From NCBI RefSeq assembly GCF_010725055.1, contig NZ_BJKB01000004.1, positions 186,001 to 250,000 on the forward strand: a DNA stretch of 64,000 bases. Reading direction: 5' to 3'. Of this stretch, positions 1 through 8,348 are shown piece by piece. The notes under the pieces were generated by a model that worked only from the letters and a program-made list of their open reading frames with translations, made no database searches and was not told where the DNA came from. Origin of the DNA: Gelidibacter japonicus. Lineage in GTDB: Bacteria > Bacteroidota > Bacteroidia > Flavobacteriales > Flavobacteriaceae. Numbering within the stretch: the stretch's first letter is position 1; each line of letters opens with the position of its first letter. The translations under genes and the position numbers were made by a program.

Positions 1-2
1 AA

Positions 3-2018
3 TCGAACACTACTTTTTTTGAATCTCCAGAATTTATGAAGATGCTTAAAAAGCAAACAGATACTATTATAAATAATGGGCAAAAGGTTGAGGTGTACTC
101 ACAAAGGTTAGTAATGGATGGAGCAGATATCCGTAGTGGTATCCAGTTAGAAGAAAAATCAGGAACTACTTTTGCAGTTGCAAATCAATACCGCAGAAGG
201 GCACATGGTTTCTTATATAAGACATCAACCGTTGATAAAAATGACAATAAAAATATACTCATTAACGATATTGTTAAAGATAATGTCAATGCAACTCTAG
301 ATATTCCTATAACTCCAACCAAAGGCTTTACTTCGGTAACTGGTACCGTTGCAGATGTGGGATCTGATTTCTTTAGAACTGTAACAGATGATATACCTTT
401 AGAACTTGCCGATAATGATAAGGAAACAAATTATAAATTTAGGGTAGTAGGTCCTGCTTTTCAGCTCTTTGGAATCTCTGGAATGACTAAAGCAGAAATA
501 ACTAAATATCGAGAATTGATTTTAGAAACGTTGACATTTGAAGTAGGATTACCCATCTTTTTAGCAATCGTTGGTAATATTGAGATCATAGACGAATTGG
601 ATGGAAAAAAGTTAAGTAAATATAAAGATGCCCTGTCTTTATTTTTAGAAACCATTCCTTCTGTAGAAGACGCAATTAAACAAGGTGATTTAAAACTGGC
701 AGTTAATGAATTTATGAAGGCATTGTATAATAATACACTGGCCTCAGGCATGCAAAATGTAATAGAGGTACTACATGGCGAATTGGCAGCATTTGCAGCG
801 ACCCAGGGTTCAGACTATTTTGTAAACAATTCGCCTGCTGCAGTTGACTTTGCAGATAGGGCCGCAGCGATATTAAAAGTATTTGATGGCATTATGTTAG
901 CAAATGACGTTACGGTTAGGCAGTTCAATGCCTTAAAAAATAGTTCCCATTTAGAAGAATGGAATCTAAAAACCACAAAAAGTAATGTGACTTTAGCTCT
1001 TATTGATAAAACTGCCCTCCGTGGTATCAGTGCGAATATGGAGGCCAAAGTAGAAAATTATGAATTGCCAGGAGGAACTTCTTTTGAATACCATTGGTCA
1101 ACAACCGGAAAATATGGTATATTAAAAGATGATAATGGAAAAGAAGGCAAAACTATTGTAACCAGTCGTGATAAAGTGAAATATGTAGTTACAGCGTCTG
1201 ATGATGAGATAACCGACGAATCCTATGATGGTCTGTTACTCGAGGTATTTACAAAAAAAGGACCAACGTTAACAAAGATTAATAGTGACAAAGATACTGT
1301 TCAGGTAAGAACACATGGTTTAAGATTAAAGCCAGATGGAATAACCATTAGCGGTAATACTAACCTGAAAATGTACGTTAGGTATAACGATGGAAGTAAT
1401 ATTATGGGAGCAAACTCTGACAGTGATTATAGGATAGTATGGACTACTTCAGGAACTAATGGATATTTTAGTGAAAGTGGAAGAAGCACAATTACCACTG
1501 TTAATCAAACATCTGTCAATTACAAGTGTACCAACTGGGTAACAGAAAGAAGTTCAGAATCATTTACAGCTCGTGTTTATTCAAAGTTGAAAGGTGAACC
1601 AGACAGCAAATACCGTATTCTTGATGAAGTTAAAGCTACAATTACCATCGAAAATGATGATAACAAAAAAATATTCTATGTGCCTGTAATTCTTAAAGAA
1701 CATTCTTGGTCTAATGGTGATGGATTAAGTTTGGAAAACACCTATGCATTTAAGCCTATTTCTCCTCCAGCAAATAAGGAAATTGTAAACTATAGATTAA
1801 CAATAATGGAAAATTGGCCAGAACCTATTCCTCGTTGTACAGGTTTAAGTAAAACTTGGTATCCAGGAAATGAAGCGAAGGATTTAGATGAAGATGGAGA
1901 ATATGCTCTTATTTGTGGTAGTTCTCAGACTACCAATCCAGAGACTATTGCAAGAATTAGAGCAATAAAAAGAAGGGGCTATGCCAAAGTGGTGGTAACT
2001 TTTAAACCAAAAAATTGA
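3..2018 (+). CDS. Unidentified large protein, 5' end outside the window
   Basis: I do not recognise this protein. The reading frame is open from the first bases of the window, so the first ATG in view (position 36) may be internal and the true start probably lies upstream. About 660 residues are visible. The first 300 are mixed and helix-rich with no clear membrane segment. From about residue 320 the sequence becomes beta-rich, with stretches such as FEYHWSTTGKYG and YRIVWTTSGTNGYF that look like repeated Ig-like sandwich domains. It ends in a short Lys-rich tail (VVVTFKPKN) with no type IX sorting motif. An exported or surface role is only inferred from the Ig-like appearance. No operon partner is visible, because the next gene is convergent. 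Confidence 0.6.
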   Translation, partial: SNTTFFESPEFMKMLKKQTDTIINNGQKVEVYSQRLVMDGADIRSGIQLEEKSGTTFAVANQYRRRAHGFLYKTSTVDKNDNKNILINDIVKDNVNATLDIPITPTKGFTSVTGTVADVGSDFFRTVTDDIPLELADNDKETNYKFRVVGPAFQLFGISGMTKAEITKYRELILETLTFEVGLPIFLAIVGNIEIIDELDGKKLSKYKDALSLFLETIPSVEDAIKQGDLKLAVNEFMKALYNNTLASGMQNVIEVLHGELAAFAATQGSDYFVNNSPAAVDFADRAAAILKVFDGIMLANDVTVRQFNALKNSSHLEEWNLKTTKSNVTLALIDKTALRGISANMEAKVENYELPGGTSFEYHWSTTGKYGILKDDNGKEGKTIVTSRDKVKYVVTASDDEITDESYDGLLLEVFTKKGPTLTKINSDKDTVQVRTHGLRLKPDGITISGNTNLKMYVRYNDGSNIMGANSDSDYRIVWTTSGTNGYFSESGRSTITTVNQTSVNYKCTNWVTERSSESFTARVYSKLKGEPDSKYRILDEVKATITIENDDNKKIFYVPVILKEHSWSNGDGLSLENTYAFKPISPPANKEIVNYRLTIMENWPEPIPRCTGLSKTWYPGNEAKDLDEDGEYALICGSSQTTNPETIARIRAIKRRGYAKVVVTFKPKN

Positions 2019-2224
2019 AACAACCTCTAATGATCCTGTTTTATTCAATTTTACTAAAATTGGTTAACAATGCGACTATGTACAAATAATGTGAAGAGTG
2101 GATATTTAAAATTGGCAATAAATTATATAATATCTCTATGTTGATAAACAGAAAGCTGTGATCGCTTTAAAAATACGTTATCATCTGAGTTCGTTGGGTT
2201 TCATTAAAATGGAAAGATAAATTC

Positions 2225-2698
2225 TCAAAATAAACTTTGTTGCTTAAAAGGACTTTCATGTTCTAAGAGCCATTTTTTACGGTACAATCCACCGGCATAA
2301 CCGGTCAAACTTCCATCACTTCCAATGACGCGATGGCATGGCACCACAATCCATAAAGGATTTTTACCGTTGGCATTGGCGACCGCTCTTATAGCTTTGA
2401 CATCTCCCAATTGCTGAGCTAGTTCTAAATAAGAACAGGTTTTTCCGTAGGGAATGGTTTGAAGTGCGTCCCATACCTTTTTCTGAAAGTCTGTACCTTG
2501 AGGATTTAGAGCAAGATAGAACTGTGTACGTTTGCCTTCAAAATACTCATTGAGTTGATGGACGCAATCTTCAAGTTCAATGGGAATAATATCCGTCACT
2601 TTTTCTTCGGAATTCAAAATGGAAATAGCGCTAATACCGTCTTCATCACCACTAATTTTGGTGAATCCCAAAGGCGATTTGATGATGCAAGTTTCCAT
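2225..2698 (-). CDS. ogt: Methylated-DNA--protein-cysteine methyltransferase
   Basis: This is a suicide DNA repair enzyme that moves the methyl group from O6-methylguanine to its own cysteine. The active-site motif PCHRV lies at residues 120-124, so Cys121 is the acceptor. The helix-turn-helix DNA-binding segment precedes it (YGKTCSYLELAQQLG, then AIRAVANANGKNP with the arginine finger). At 157 residues it has only the short N-terminal domain and the C-terminal MGMT domain, as in Ogt; the Ada regulatory domain is absent. It stands alone between a convergent gene and a co-directional CBS protein 47 bases upstream. Confidence 0.93.
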   Translation of the reverse strand: METCIIKSPLGFTKISGDEDGISAISILNSEEKVTDIIPIELEDCVHQLNEYFEGKRTQFYLALNPQGTDFQKKVWDALQTIPYGKTCSYLELAQQLGDVKAIRAVANANGKNPLWIVVPCHRVIGSDGSLTGYAGGLYRKKWLLEHESPFKQQSLF

Positions 2699-2745
2699 TG
2701 ATGATCATTTTTGGCGTTGTCATTTATAAAATTGGGCTCATCTTC

Positions 2746-3810
2746 TTAGTTGTCCTGAATTATTCCCAAGCGTTTAGCACGAGCTTCCCAGCTTTTTCTG
2801 GCCTGTTTCTGAAGGTCTGCAACATTGTCACTTTCATCCATGATTTCAAGCCCCAATAAGGTTTCAATGACATCTTCCATAGTAACCAATCCAGTTACGG
2901 TGCCGTATTCATCCACTACCAAAGCCATGTGGTTTTTACTTTCTACTAATTTTTCGAATAGGATCGGGATAGGCAAATTACGCTCAATAATGATGATTTC
3001 CCGTCGGATGTCCGCCAGAATTTTATCGTCGTTATCAAGGGCCATCTCTCTATAAATTTCATCTTTGAGCACCAATCCTGTGATATTATCCGGATTTTCA
3101 GAATAAATTGGTATCCGTGAAACGCGAAGCTCTTGATTCTCATCAAAAAAGGTTTTTACAGAGGTCTTTTCATCCTCGGAAACCATCATGGTCCGTGGTG
3201 TCATGATGTCCTTTGCTAGAATCTTTTTAAAGTTGATGAGGTTTTTAATGATTTTGCTTTCTGACTCCTTAAACACTCCTTCCTCATGGGCAATGTCTGC
3301 CATGGCTAAGAAGCTGTCCCGACTTACAGTACTGACATGGGCATTTTTTCCACCAATCAATTTTGTGGTCAATTGCAAGAGCCATAAAATACCTGTGTAT
3401 TTTAAAGGAAAGATCAAAACATTGAGGGCTTTGGAAGTGAAATTTGCTAAGTTTTTCCAATAAGTAGCTCCAATGGTTTTTGGAATGATTTCAGAGAGAA
3501 CTAAAATGAGTAAGGTCATAAGTGCAGACACAATCATGATCGAGTTGTCGCCATTTCCAAATACTTTTTCGGCCTGGACACCTACTAGAATGGCTCCCAC
3601 AGTATGTGCTATCGTGTTAAGTGTTAAAATAGCTATGAGTGGCTGATCGACATCCTTCTTTAATGCCTCCAAAGTAATTGCATACTTCTTGCCTTCTTTC
3701 TTCTTTATATTTATGAAAGTGGGAGTTACGCTTAATAAAACCGCTTCTAATATAGAACAGAGGAAGGAAAAGAAAATAGAAATAAATGCATAGAGGAGTA
3801 ATAAGGTCAT
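2746..3810 (-). CDS. CNNM/HlyC-like membrane protein with CBS pair
   Basis: This is a DUF21 (CNNM) transmembrane domain followed by a CBS pair. The N-terminal 145 residues hold about four hydrophobic segments, including the conserved ALMTLLILVLSEIIPKTIGA stretch. The CBS pair follows at about residues 195-320 (IMTPRTMMV, then MALVVDEYGTVTGLVTMEDV). The family is linked to divalent cation (Mg/Co) export or sensing in the inner membrane. At 354 residues it ends soon after the second CBS and lacks the C-terminal CorC_HlyC domain of longer relatives such as GldE. The cation is inferred from the family, not shown here. Confidence 0.85.
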   Translation of the reverse strand: MTLLLLYAFISIFFSFLCSILEAVLLSVTPTFINIKKKEGKKYAITLEALKKDVDQPLIAILTLNTIAHTVGAILVGVQAEKVFGNGDNSIMIVSALMTLLILVLSEIIPKTIGATYWKNLANFTSKALNVLIFPLKYTGILWLLQLTTKLIGGKNAHVSTVSRDSFLAMADIAHEEGVFKESESKIIKNLINFKKILAKDIMTPRTMMVSEDEKTSVKTFFDENQELRVSRIPIYSENPDNITGLVLKDEIYREMALDNDDKILADIRREIIIIERNLPIPILFEKLVESKNHMALVVDEYGTVTGLVTMEDVIETLLGLEIMDESDNVADLQKQARKSWEARAKRLGIIQDN

Positions 3811-3892
3811 TGATTTGAGTGTTTCTTGCTAATTTAAGCATATTCTTAGTTTCTAAATTTAAGTTTTTAAGAAAACAATTAAAAACTAGCAC

Positions 3893-4309
3893 TTAACTTT
3901 CTAAAATAATGCTGGTGGTAGGCACTCCATATTGCGAAATGCGCTCAATAAAAGTGATCAAATCTTGATTGTTCTTAAAATAACCAAGAATGCATAAACT
4001 ATCTTCTCCGGTTACCCGATCGCAACGCTGTACCTCTTCTTGATGGAAAATTTGGTTGTAGGCTGTTCTTAGAGTACTTGATTGGTGGATTTTTAAATTG
4101 ATATAAGCTTTGGTGGTCACCCCAAGTCTCTCATGATTGAGCTTTAGTGAATATCCTAAAATAATTCCTTTTTCCTCCAATTGCTTCACCCGTTTACCTA
4201 CAGCGGGTGCAGAAAGTTCCACTTTTTTGCCAATAGTGGCAAACGATTCGCGAGCGTTTCGGCGAAGCATTTGCAGGATTTTTTTATCTATACTATCCAT
4301 TTGAATCAA
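3893..4309 (-). CDS. Lrp/AsnC family transcriptional regulator
   Basis: This is a small DNA-binding regulator of 138 residues. An N-terminal winged helix-turn-helix (DSIDKKILQMLRRNARESFA, then IGKKVELSAPAVGKRVKQLEEKG) is followed by a RAM/AsnC ligand-binding fold containing RVTGEDSLCILGYF. The family typically senses amino acids as octamers. The ATG at 4309 directly begins the Lrp-type first helix. It lies downstream of, and co-directional with, hemB across a 145-base AT-rich gap, so it is probably transcribed separately. The effector cannot be read from the sequence. Confidence 0.9.
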   Translation of the reverse strand: MIQMDSIDKKILQMLRRNARESFATIGKKVELSAPAVGKRVKQLEEKGIILGYSLKLNHERLGVTTKAYINLKIHQSSTLRTAYNQIFHQEEVQRCDRVTGEDSLCILGYFKNNQDLITFIERISQYGVPTTSIILES

Positions 4310-4454
4310 AAAAAAATAATGTGATTATATGTTTAATCGAAATTAAATATATAAAAATATTTTTGATTGATAATATAACTGTGTTCTTTAATGCGATTCA
4401 ATAAAAAGGAATCAAAAAGTCATAAAAAATAAAATAGTTACAAAACAGTCTTTT

Positions 4455-5447
4455 TTATCTATTCAAAAGTCGGACGACATCCTTCGCAAAGTATGAGGCA
4501 ATCACGTCGGCTCCAGCGCGTTTTATGGCAGTAATTTGTTCCATCATCACGGCGTCATGGTTTAACCAACCCTTTTCAGCTGCTGCTTTCAACATGGCAT
4601 ATTCTCCAGAAACTTGATACACTGCAACCGGAACATCTACGGCGTTTTTGATTTCGCGTACAATATCCAAATAGCACAATCCAGGTTTGATCATGACCAT
4701 ATCCGCCCCTTCATCTATATCCATTTCAGTTTCCCTGAGCGCTTCAATACGGTTACCGTAATCCATTTGATAGGTAGCTTTGTCTTTGGGTATATTTTTC
4801 ATATCCACTGGCGCAGAATCCAAGGCATCTCGGAAAGGCCCGTAAAATGCAGAGGCATATTTAGCCGAATAGCTCATAATACCAGTGTCAGTAAAACCTT
4901 CATCTTCCAAAGCCTCGCGAATTGCTAAAATCCGACCGTCCATCATATCGCTTGGAGCTACAAAATCGGCACCAGCCTGAGCATGGGATACGCTCATTTC
5001 AGCTAAGAGATCTACAGATTCATCGTTTAAGATCATGCCATTCTGTACGATGCCGTCATGTCCATAAGCGGAATACGGATCAAAGGCAACATCAGTCATG
5101 ACCAACATATCTGGACAGGCATTTTTAACTGTTTTAATGGCGCGTTGCATCAATCCGTTAGCGTTGATAGCTTCTTTGCCTTTATTGTCCTTTAAATTAT
5201 CAGGAACTTTCACAAAAAGCAAAACCGATTTTAAGCCCATGTTCCATAATTCTTTCACTTCCTTTTCTAATAGATCCAAACTATAGCGGAAGTAATTTGG
5301 CATGGAAGTGATTTCTTCTTTGACATTCTTGCCTTCTACGACAAAAAGCGGCACTAAAAAATCGTTGGGTGAAATGATCGTCTCTCTTACCATTGAACGA
5401 ATGGCTTCGTTAGCTCTTAATCTTCTATTTCTTCTTAATGGGTACAT
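4455..5447 (-). CDS. hemB: Delta-aminolevulinic acid dehydratase (porphobilinogen synthase)
   Basis: This enzyme condenses two 5-aminolevulinate molecules into porphobilinogen, the second committed step of tetrapyrrole synthesis. It has the normal length (330 aa). The two active-site lysines lie in YSAKYASAFYGPFRDA and in MVMIKPGLCYLDIV. The metal loop reads DVAFDPYSAYGHDG, so the cysteines of zinc-type enzymes are absent; this indicates a magnesium-dependent, zinc-independent HemB. It is the last gene of the leftward hem run, 55 bases after hemF. Confidence 0.97.
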   Translation of the reverse strand: MYPLRRNRRLRANEAIRSMVRETIISPNDFLVPLFVVEGKNVKEEITSMPNYFRYSLDLLEKEVKELWNMGLKSVLLFVKVPDNLKDNKGKEAINANGLMQRAIKTVKNACPDMLVMTDVAFDPYSAYGHDGIVQNGMILNDESVDLLAEMSVSHAQAGADFVAPSDMMDGRILAIREALEDEGFTDTGIMSYSAKYASAFYGPFRDALDSAPVDMKNIPKDKATYQMDYGNRIEALRETEMDIDEGADMVMIKPGLCYLDIVREIKNAVDVPVAVYQVSGEYAMLKAAAEKGWLNHDAVMMEQITAIKRAGADVIASYFAKDVVRLLNR

Positions 5448-5502
5448 AGATTTATTATTAATTTTGCAGAATTTGGTCTGCAGTTGTTAATTATATTCTT
5501 TG

Positions 5503-6981
5503 TTATTGTGACATCCAATCTACAGGATGTTTTAATACTTCTAATAATCGGTCTTCTTCGCTTCCCTTTTCGGGATGATGATCGTACACCCATTGCACAT
5601 GCGGTGGCAGACTCATCAAGATACTTTCAATGCGACCGTTGGTTTTCAATCCAAATAAAGTGCCTTTGTCGTGCACCAAATTGAATTCGACATAGCGGCC
5701 ACGGCGGATTTCTTGCCACTTGCGATGCTCATCGGTATAAGTCAAGTCCTTTCGTTTTTCTACAATGGGCACATAACCCTCCAGAAAACTATCACCAACG
5801 TCGGTTACAAAATTGTACCAATCGTCCATAGACATGTCTTCATTGGATTTGCAATAGTCAAAAAACAAACCACCAACGCCACGGGCTTCATTGCGGTGTG
5901 AATTCCAAAAATACTCGTCGCATCTCTTTTTGTAAAGCTCATAAAAATCAGGATGATGCTTATCGCATGCCAATCTACAGATCTGATGAAAATGGATGGC
6001 ATCTTCGTCAAACAAATAGTAAGGCGTCAAATCCTGTCCGCCTCCAAACCATGAATCGACGATATTCCCCTGTTGATCATACATTTCAAAATAGCGCCAA
6101 TTGGCATGGACGGTCGGTACCATTGGGTTTGTTGGATGGAGCACCAAACTCAAACCACAAGCAAAGAAATTGGCATCTTTAACGCCAAAATACTGCTGCA
6201 TGCTTTCTGGTAATTCGCCATGAACGGCGGAAATATTGACACCTCCTTTTTCAAAAACTTTACCGTTCTCAATCACTCGTGTGCGTCCGCCGCCACCTTC
6301 CGGACGTTCCCAAAGGTCTTCCTGAAACTTGGCTATGCCATCTATAGCTTCAAGTTTTGAAGTGATGGTGTCTTGGAGATTGAGAATGTAATTGTAGAAT
6401 TTGTTTTTGATGGAAAGACCTGTCAGGTTTTTAAAACCTGACAGGTCTGAACTTTGAAGTTTTGTATGATTATGCACAAAAGTAAAATTCTCTAAATCGG
6501 CGAATAAATTTATGACGTAGTTTTTTTTGTTTGAAATAAGGCTTTTTTCATCTTGAATGAAATGATTGAAGGATGAAAATGGATACTCCCAAAAATTCTG
6601 TACCACTCCATGATTTTCTGGGTTTTTATGGATATATAATATGAGGCTTTTTAGATACTCTTCATCTTTTATAGCCATTCTTTTGAACGATCTTTCAAAT
6701 AGAGTTCCTGTTCTTGAATTTTGCTTATTAAATGCTTTTGAATAGGCGTTGAATAAGTTTGAAAAAGCTTGTGAAGCCTCCTTTTCATCTGAAATTATTT
6801 GAACTGCCATATGAAAATGATTATTCATTAAGCAATAGCAAAGAACCTCCACTTTTGACGCTAAATGTTTGTCAATTAATTTGAGGAAATATTGCATATT
6901 ATCTTCATTTTTAAAAAGAAGCTCACTGTTTATACCTCGATTAAAAATGTGATAATAATGTCCTTTTTTTAGTGTTTCCAT
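5503..6981 (-). CDS. hemF: RAYT transposase fused in frame to coproporphyrinogen III oxidase (HemF)
   Basis: One uninterrupted 492-residue frame contains two unrelated proteins. Residues 1-177 are a complete REP-associated Y1 transposase (TnpA_REP): HUH motif His55-Phe-His57 within NNHFHM, candidate catalytic Tyr80, then GTLFER and YIHKNPENHG. Residues 190-492 are a full-length oxygen-dependent HemF, which turns coproporphyrinogen III into protoporphyrinogen IX; FQEDLWERPEGGGGRTRVIE and GGGQDLTPYYLFDEDAIHFH are typical. The linker at about residues 178-189 is encoded by a REP palindrome. HemF proteins normally begin just before the KNKFYNYI segment, but the codon there is CTT rather than ATG, so HemF's own start appears lost. 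It may be made as a fusion or from a non-AUG start inside the linker. Confidence 0.9.
   Translation of the reverse strand: METLKKGHYYHIFNRGINSELLFKNEDNMQYFLKLIDKHLASKVEVLCYCLMNNHFHMAVQIISDEKEASQAFSNLFNAYSKAFNKQNSRTGTLFERSFKRMAIKDEEYLKSLILYIHKNPENHGVVQNFWEYPFSSFNHFIQDEKSLISNKKNYVINLFADLENFTFVHNHTKLQSSDLSGFKNLTGLSIKNKFYNYILNLQDTITSKLEAIDGIAKFQEDLWERPEGGGGRTRVIENGKVFEKGGVNISAVHGELPESMQQYFGVKDANFFACGLSLVLHPTNPMVPTVHANWRYFEMYDQQGNIVDSWFGGGQDLTPYYLFDEDAIHFHQICRLACDKHHPDFYELYKKRCDEYFWNSHRNEARGVGGLFFDYCKSNEDMSMDDWYNFVTDVGDSFLEGYVPIVEKRKDLTYTDEHRKWQEIRRGRYVEFNLVHDKGTLFGLKTNGRIESILMSLPPHVQWVYDHHPEKGSEEDRLLEVLKHPVDWMSQ
6416..6448. repeat. REP palindrome inside the RAYT-hemF frame
   Basis: This 33-base near-perfect palindrome has 16-bp arms and a one-base centre. 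It is translated as the linker between the transposase and HemF (about residues 178-189). It could form a strong hairpin in the mRNA immediately before the HemF coding part. Confidence 0.9.
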
Positions 6982-6989
6982 TTTAGTTT

Positions 6990-7544
6990 TTAGATCTTAT
7001 CAGACCTGACAGGTCTCGAAAATTCAAAAAGTTCCATATCCAAAGGTGTTTCATTCAAAGGTTTGAACTCATCTTTTAAAGTGCCTTGCCATTTAAAACC
7101 CGAGCGTAAAGCCGTATTCACGCTGGACAAATTGGTTTTGTGTGCAAGGATTTGAAAAGTTTCCAATCCCAAGGTTTCAATGGCATAGTTGGAGGTTGCC
7201 TTAATAGCTTTACTCATCAAAGCTTTGCCTTTAAAGCGTTTGCCAATGCAATAAGCGAATTCACCTTGTTTAATTTCCCAATCCAAATTCTTTAAAATGA
7301 TCATTCCAATGATATCATTACTGTTCTTATCGTGAATGATAAATACAAATTCTTTTCGATGTTTAGCAGACTTAATTTTTCGTTTGATATAGGTCCGAGT
7401 ACTATCTAAGGTGGTGTTTTCTTCCAAGGTTTTTGGAAGAAACCGGATAAATCGTTCAGTATTGGAAACCAGTAATTTATTCAGCTGTAGGGCATCCTTG
7501 GGCTGTAATAAAGAAATACTGATATCGTCTGAACTATAAATCAT
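6990..7544 (-). CDS. GNAT family N-acetyltransferase (RimJ/RimL-like)
   Basis: This is a 184-residue acetyltransferase of the type that acetylates protein N-termini or small molecules with acetyl-CoA. The acetyl-CoA binding region is seen around GEFAYCIGKRFKGKALMSKA (motif A). It is followed by ATSNYAIETLGLETFQILAHKTN and NTALRSGFKWQGTLKDE, the usual C-terminal signature of the RimJ/L branch. The gene overlaps the end of the upstream EI24 gene by 11 bases, so they are translationally coupled. Its last eight or so codons (RPVRSDKI) come from the REP copy at 7002-7016, so the natural C-terminus was probably changed when the RAYT element arrived. The substrate is unknown. Confidence 0.88.
   Translation of the reverse strand: MIYSSDDISISLLQPKDALQLNKLLVSNTERFIRFLPKTLEENTTLDSTRTYIKRKIKSAKHRKEFVFIIHDKNSNDIIGMIILKNLDWEIKQGEFAYCIGKRFKGKALMSKAIKATSNYAIETLGLETFQILAHKTNLSSVNTALRSGFKWQGTLKDEFKPLNETPLDMELFEFSRPVRSDKI
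7002..7016. repeat. REP palindrome at the end of the GNAT gene
   Basis: AGACCTGACAGGTCT is a perfect palindrome with 7-bp arms and a single central base. It belongs to the same family as the copies at 6416-6448 and 8307-8339 and marks the upstream side of the RAYT element. Confidence 0.85.
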
Positions 7545-8295
7545 CTGATTTTAATCTGTTTTGTGCTTTAAGTAGGGCCACGGTTTCTGTTGATGCTGCC
7601 GTAACTGAAAGGGGCAGCACAAAAATAATTCCGATAACCGGTATCAATAAAAACAACATAAAAACAATTCCGTTTCCAATGGCCAGTCCGCGATGCTGTT
7701 TTACAAATTTAATGCTTTCACCATATTTAAAATGCCGTTCTAAGGTATAGTCCATATTGCCAAAGCCCGCATAATAAGCTTGAACCAAGAAAAGCAAAAC
7801 GGTAGAAATGATGCCAATTATTGGAATAAATCCGATCAGCAGTATGGGGATAGTCAATAACAATTCCATCAATAAATTTCGGACATTTATACGGATCCCG
7901 CGCCATAACTGTTCAGAAAATGAGGTGTTTCTATGTTGATGTCGTTCGACTCCCAACAAATGAGCTTCAATTTTTTCGGATACCGGACTCATAAAAGGCG
8001 CTGATAAAGCCATGACAATGTGCTTATAGAGGATAAAGCCCAATACGAGAATTAAAATGCCGCTTAAAATTTCGCTGATAAGGAAAAAGGTTTCACTTCC
8101 CCATTCCCAAACCCAAAGTTTAGAAATATAAAAAGCGAAATTATCTGAAAAAGCATAGGCAGAAATTATAATCGTCGATGCCACCAAAAAACTGATCAGC
8201 ATAGGAATTCCGAAAAACCTCCAAAGTCCGAGTTTGGAAATCAATTTAAAAGTTCCTGCGTAGGCTTTAATGCCTTTAAAAATGTTGCCAATCAT
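7534..8295 (-). CDS. EI24 domain-containing membrane protein
   Basis: This 253-residue integral membrane protein belongs to the EI24/CysZ-like family. Four or more hydrophobic segments are visible (FFGIPMLISFLVASTIIISA, ILSGILILVLGFILYKHIVM, LLLTIPILLIGFIPIIGIIS, NGIVFMLFLLIPVIGIIFVL). A conserved loop YYAGFGNMDYTLERH lies between them. CysZ members are sulfate transporters, but that role cannot be carried over safely. It sits within the hem gene run between hemE and a GNAT gene. Whether it has a heme-related function is unknown. Confidence 0.85.
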   Translation of the reverse strand: MIGNIFKGIKAYAGTFKLISKLGLWRFFGIPMLISFLVASTIIISAYAFSDNFAFYISKLWVWEWGSETFFLISEILSGILILVLGFILYKHIVMALSAPFMSPVSEKIEAHLLGVERHQHRNTSFSEQLWRGIRINVRNLLMELLLTIPILLIGFIPIIGIISTVLLFLVQAYYAGFGNMDYTLERHFKYGESIKFVKQHRGLAIGNGIVFMLFLLIPVIGIIFVLPLSVTAASTETVALLKAQNRLKSDDL

Positions 8296-8306
8296 AGATT
8301 GAAATG

Positions 8307-8339
8307 AGACCTGACAGAATAATAAAACCTGTCAGGTCT
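8307..8339. repeat. REP palindrome between hemE and the EI24 gene
   Basis: Two perfect 11-base arms (AGACCTGACAG at 8307-8317 and CTGTCAGGTCT at 8329-8339) surround an 11-base loop. It is the same family as the RAYT-flanking palindromes and lies entirely in the gap between two co-directional genes. Confidence 0.85.
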
Positions 8340-8348
8340 GTTGATCAT

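Larger units (their letters stand above)
6416..7016 (-). mobile_element. RAYT gene with flanking REP palindromes (REPtron)
   Basis: A REP-associated tyrosine transposase is bounded on both sides by copies of the same palindrome. On the left, 6416-6448 has two perfect 16-base arms (AGACCTGTCAGGTTTT) around a single T. On the right, 7002-7016 has two 7-base arms (AGACCTG/CAGGTCT) around an A. The element sits exactly between the 3' end of a GNAT gene and the start of hemF. It supplies the last codons of the first and replaces the start codon of the second. RAYTs are known to act on their own REP sequences, and the arrangement fits that. The exact element boundaries are inferred. Confidence 0.75.

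Noticed and set aside
461-1048. Reverse-strand frames inside the first gene
   Set aside because: They mirror the coding frame of the large protein and show no domain features.
5503-6981. RAYT and HemF as two genes joined by a sequencing frameshift
   Set aside because: The frame is continuous, both domains are complete, and the junction coincides exactly with a palindrome, which fits an insertion rather than an error. It remains worth confirming.
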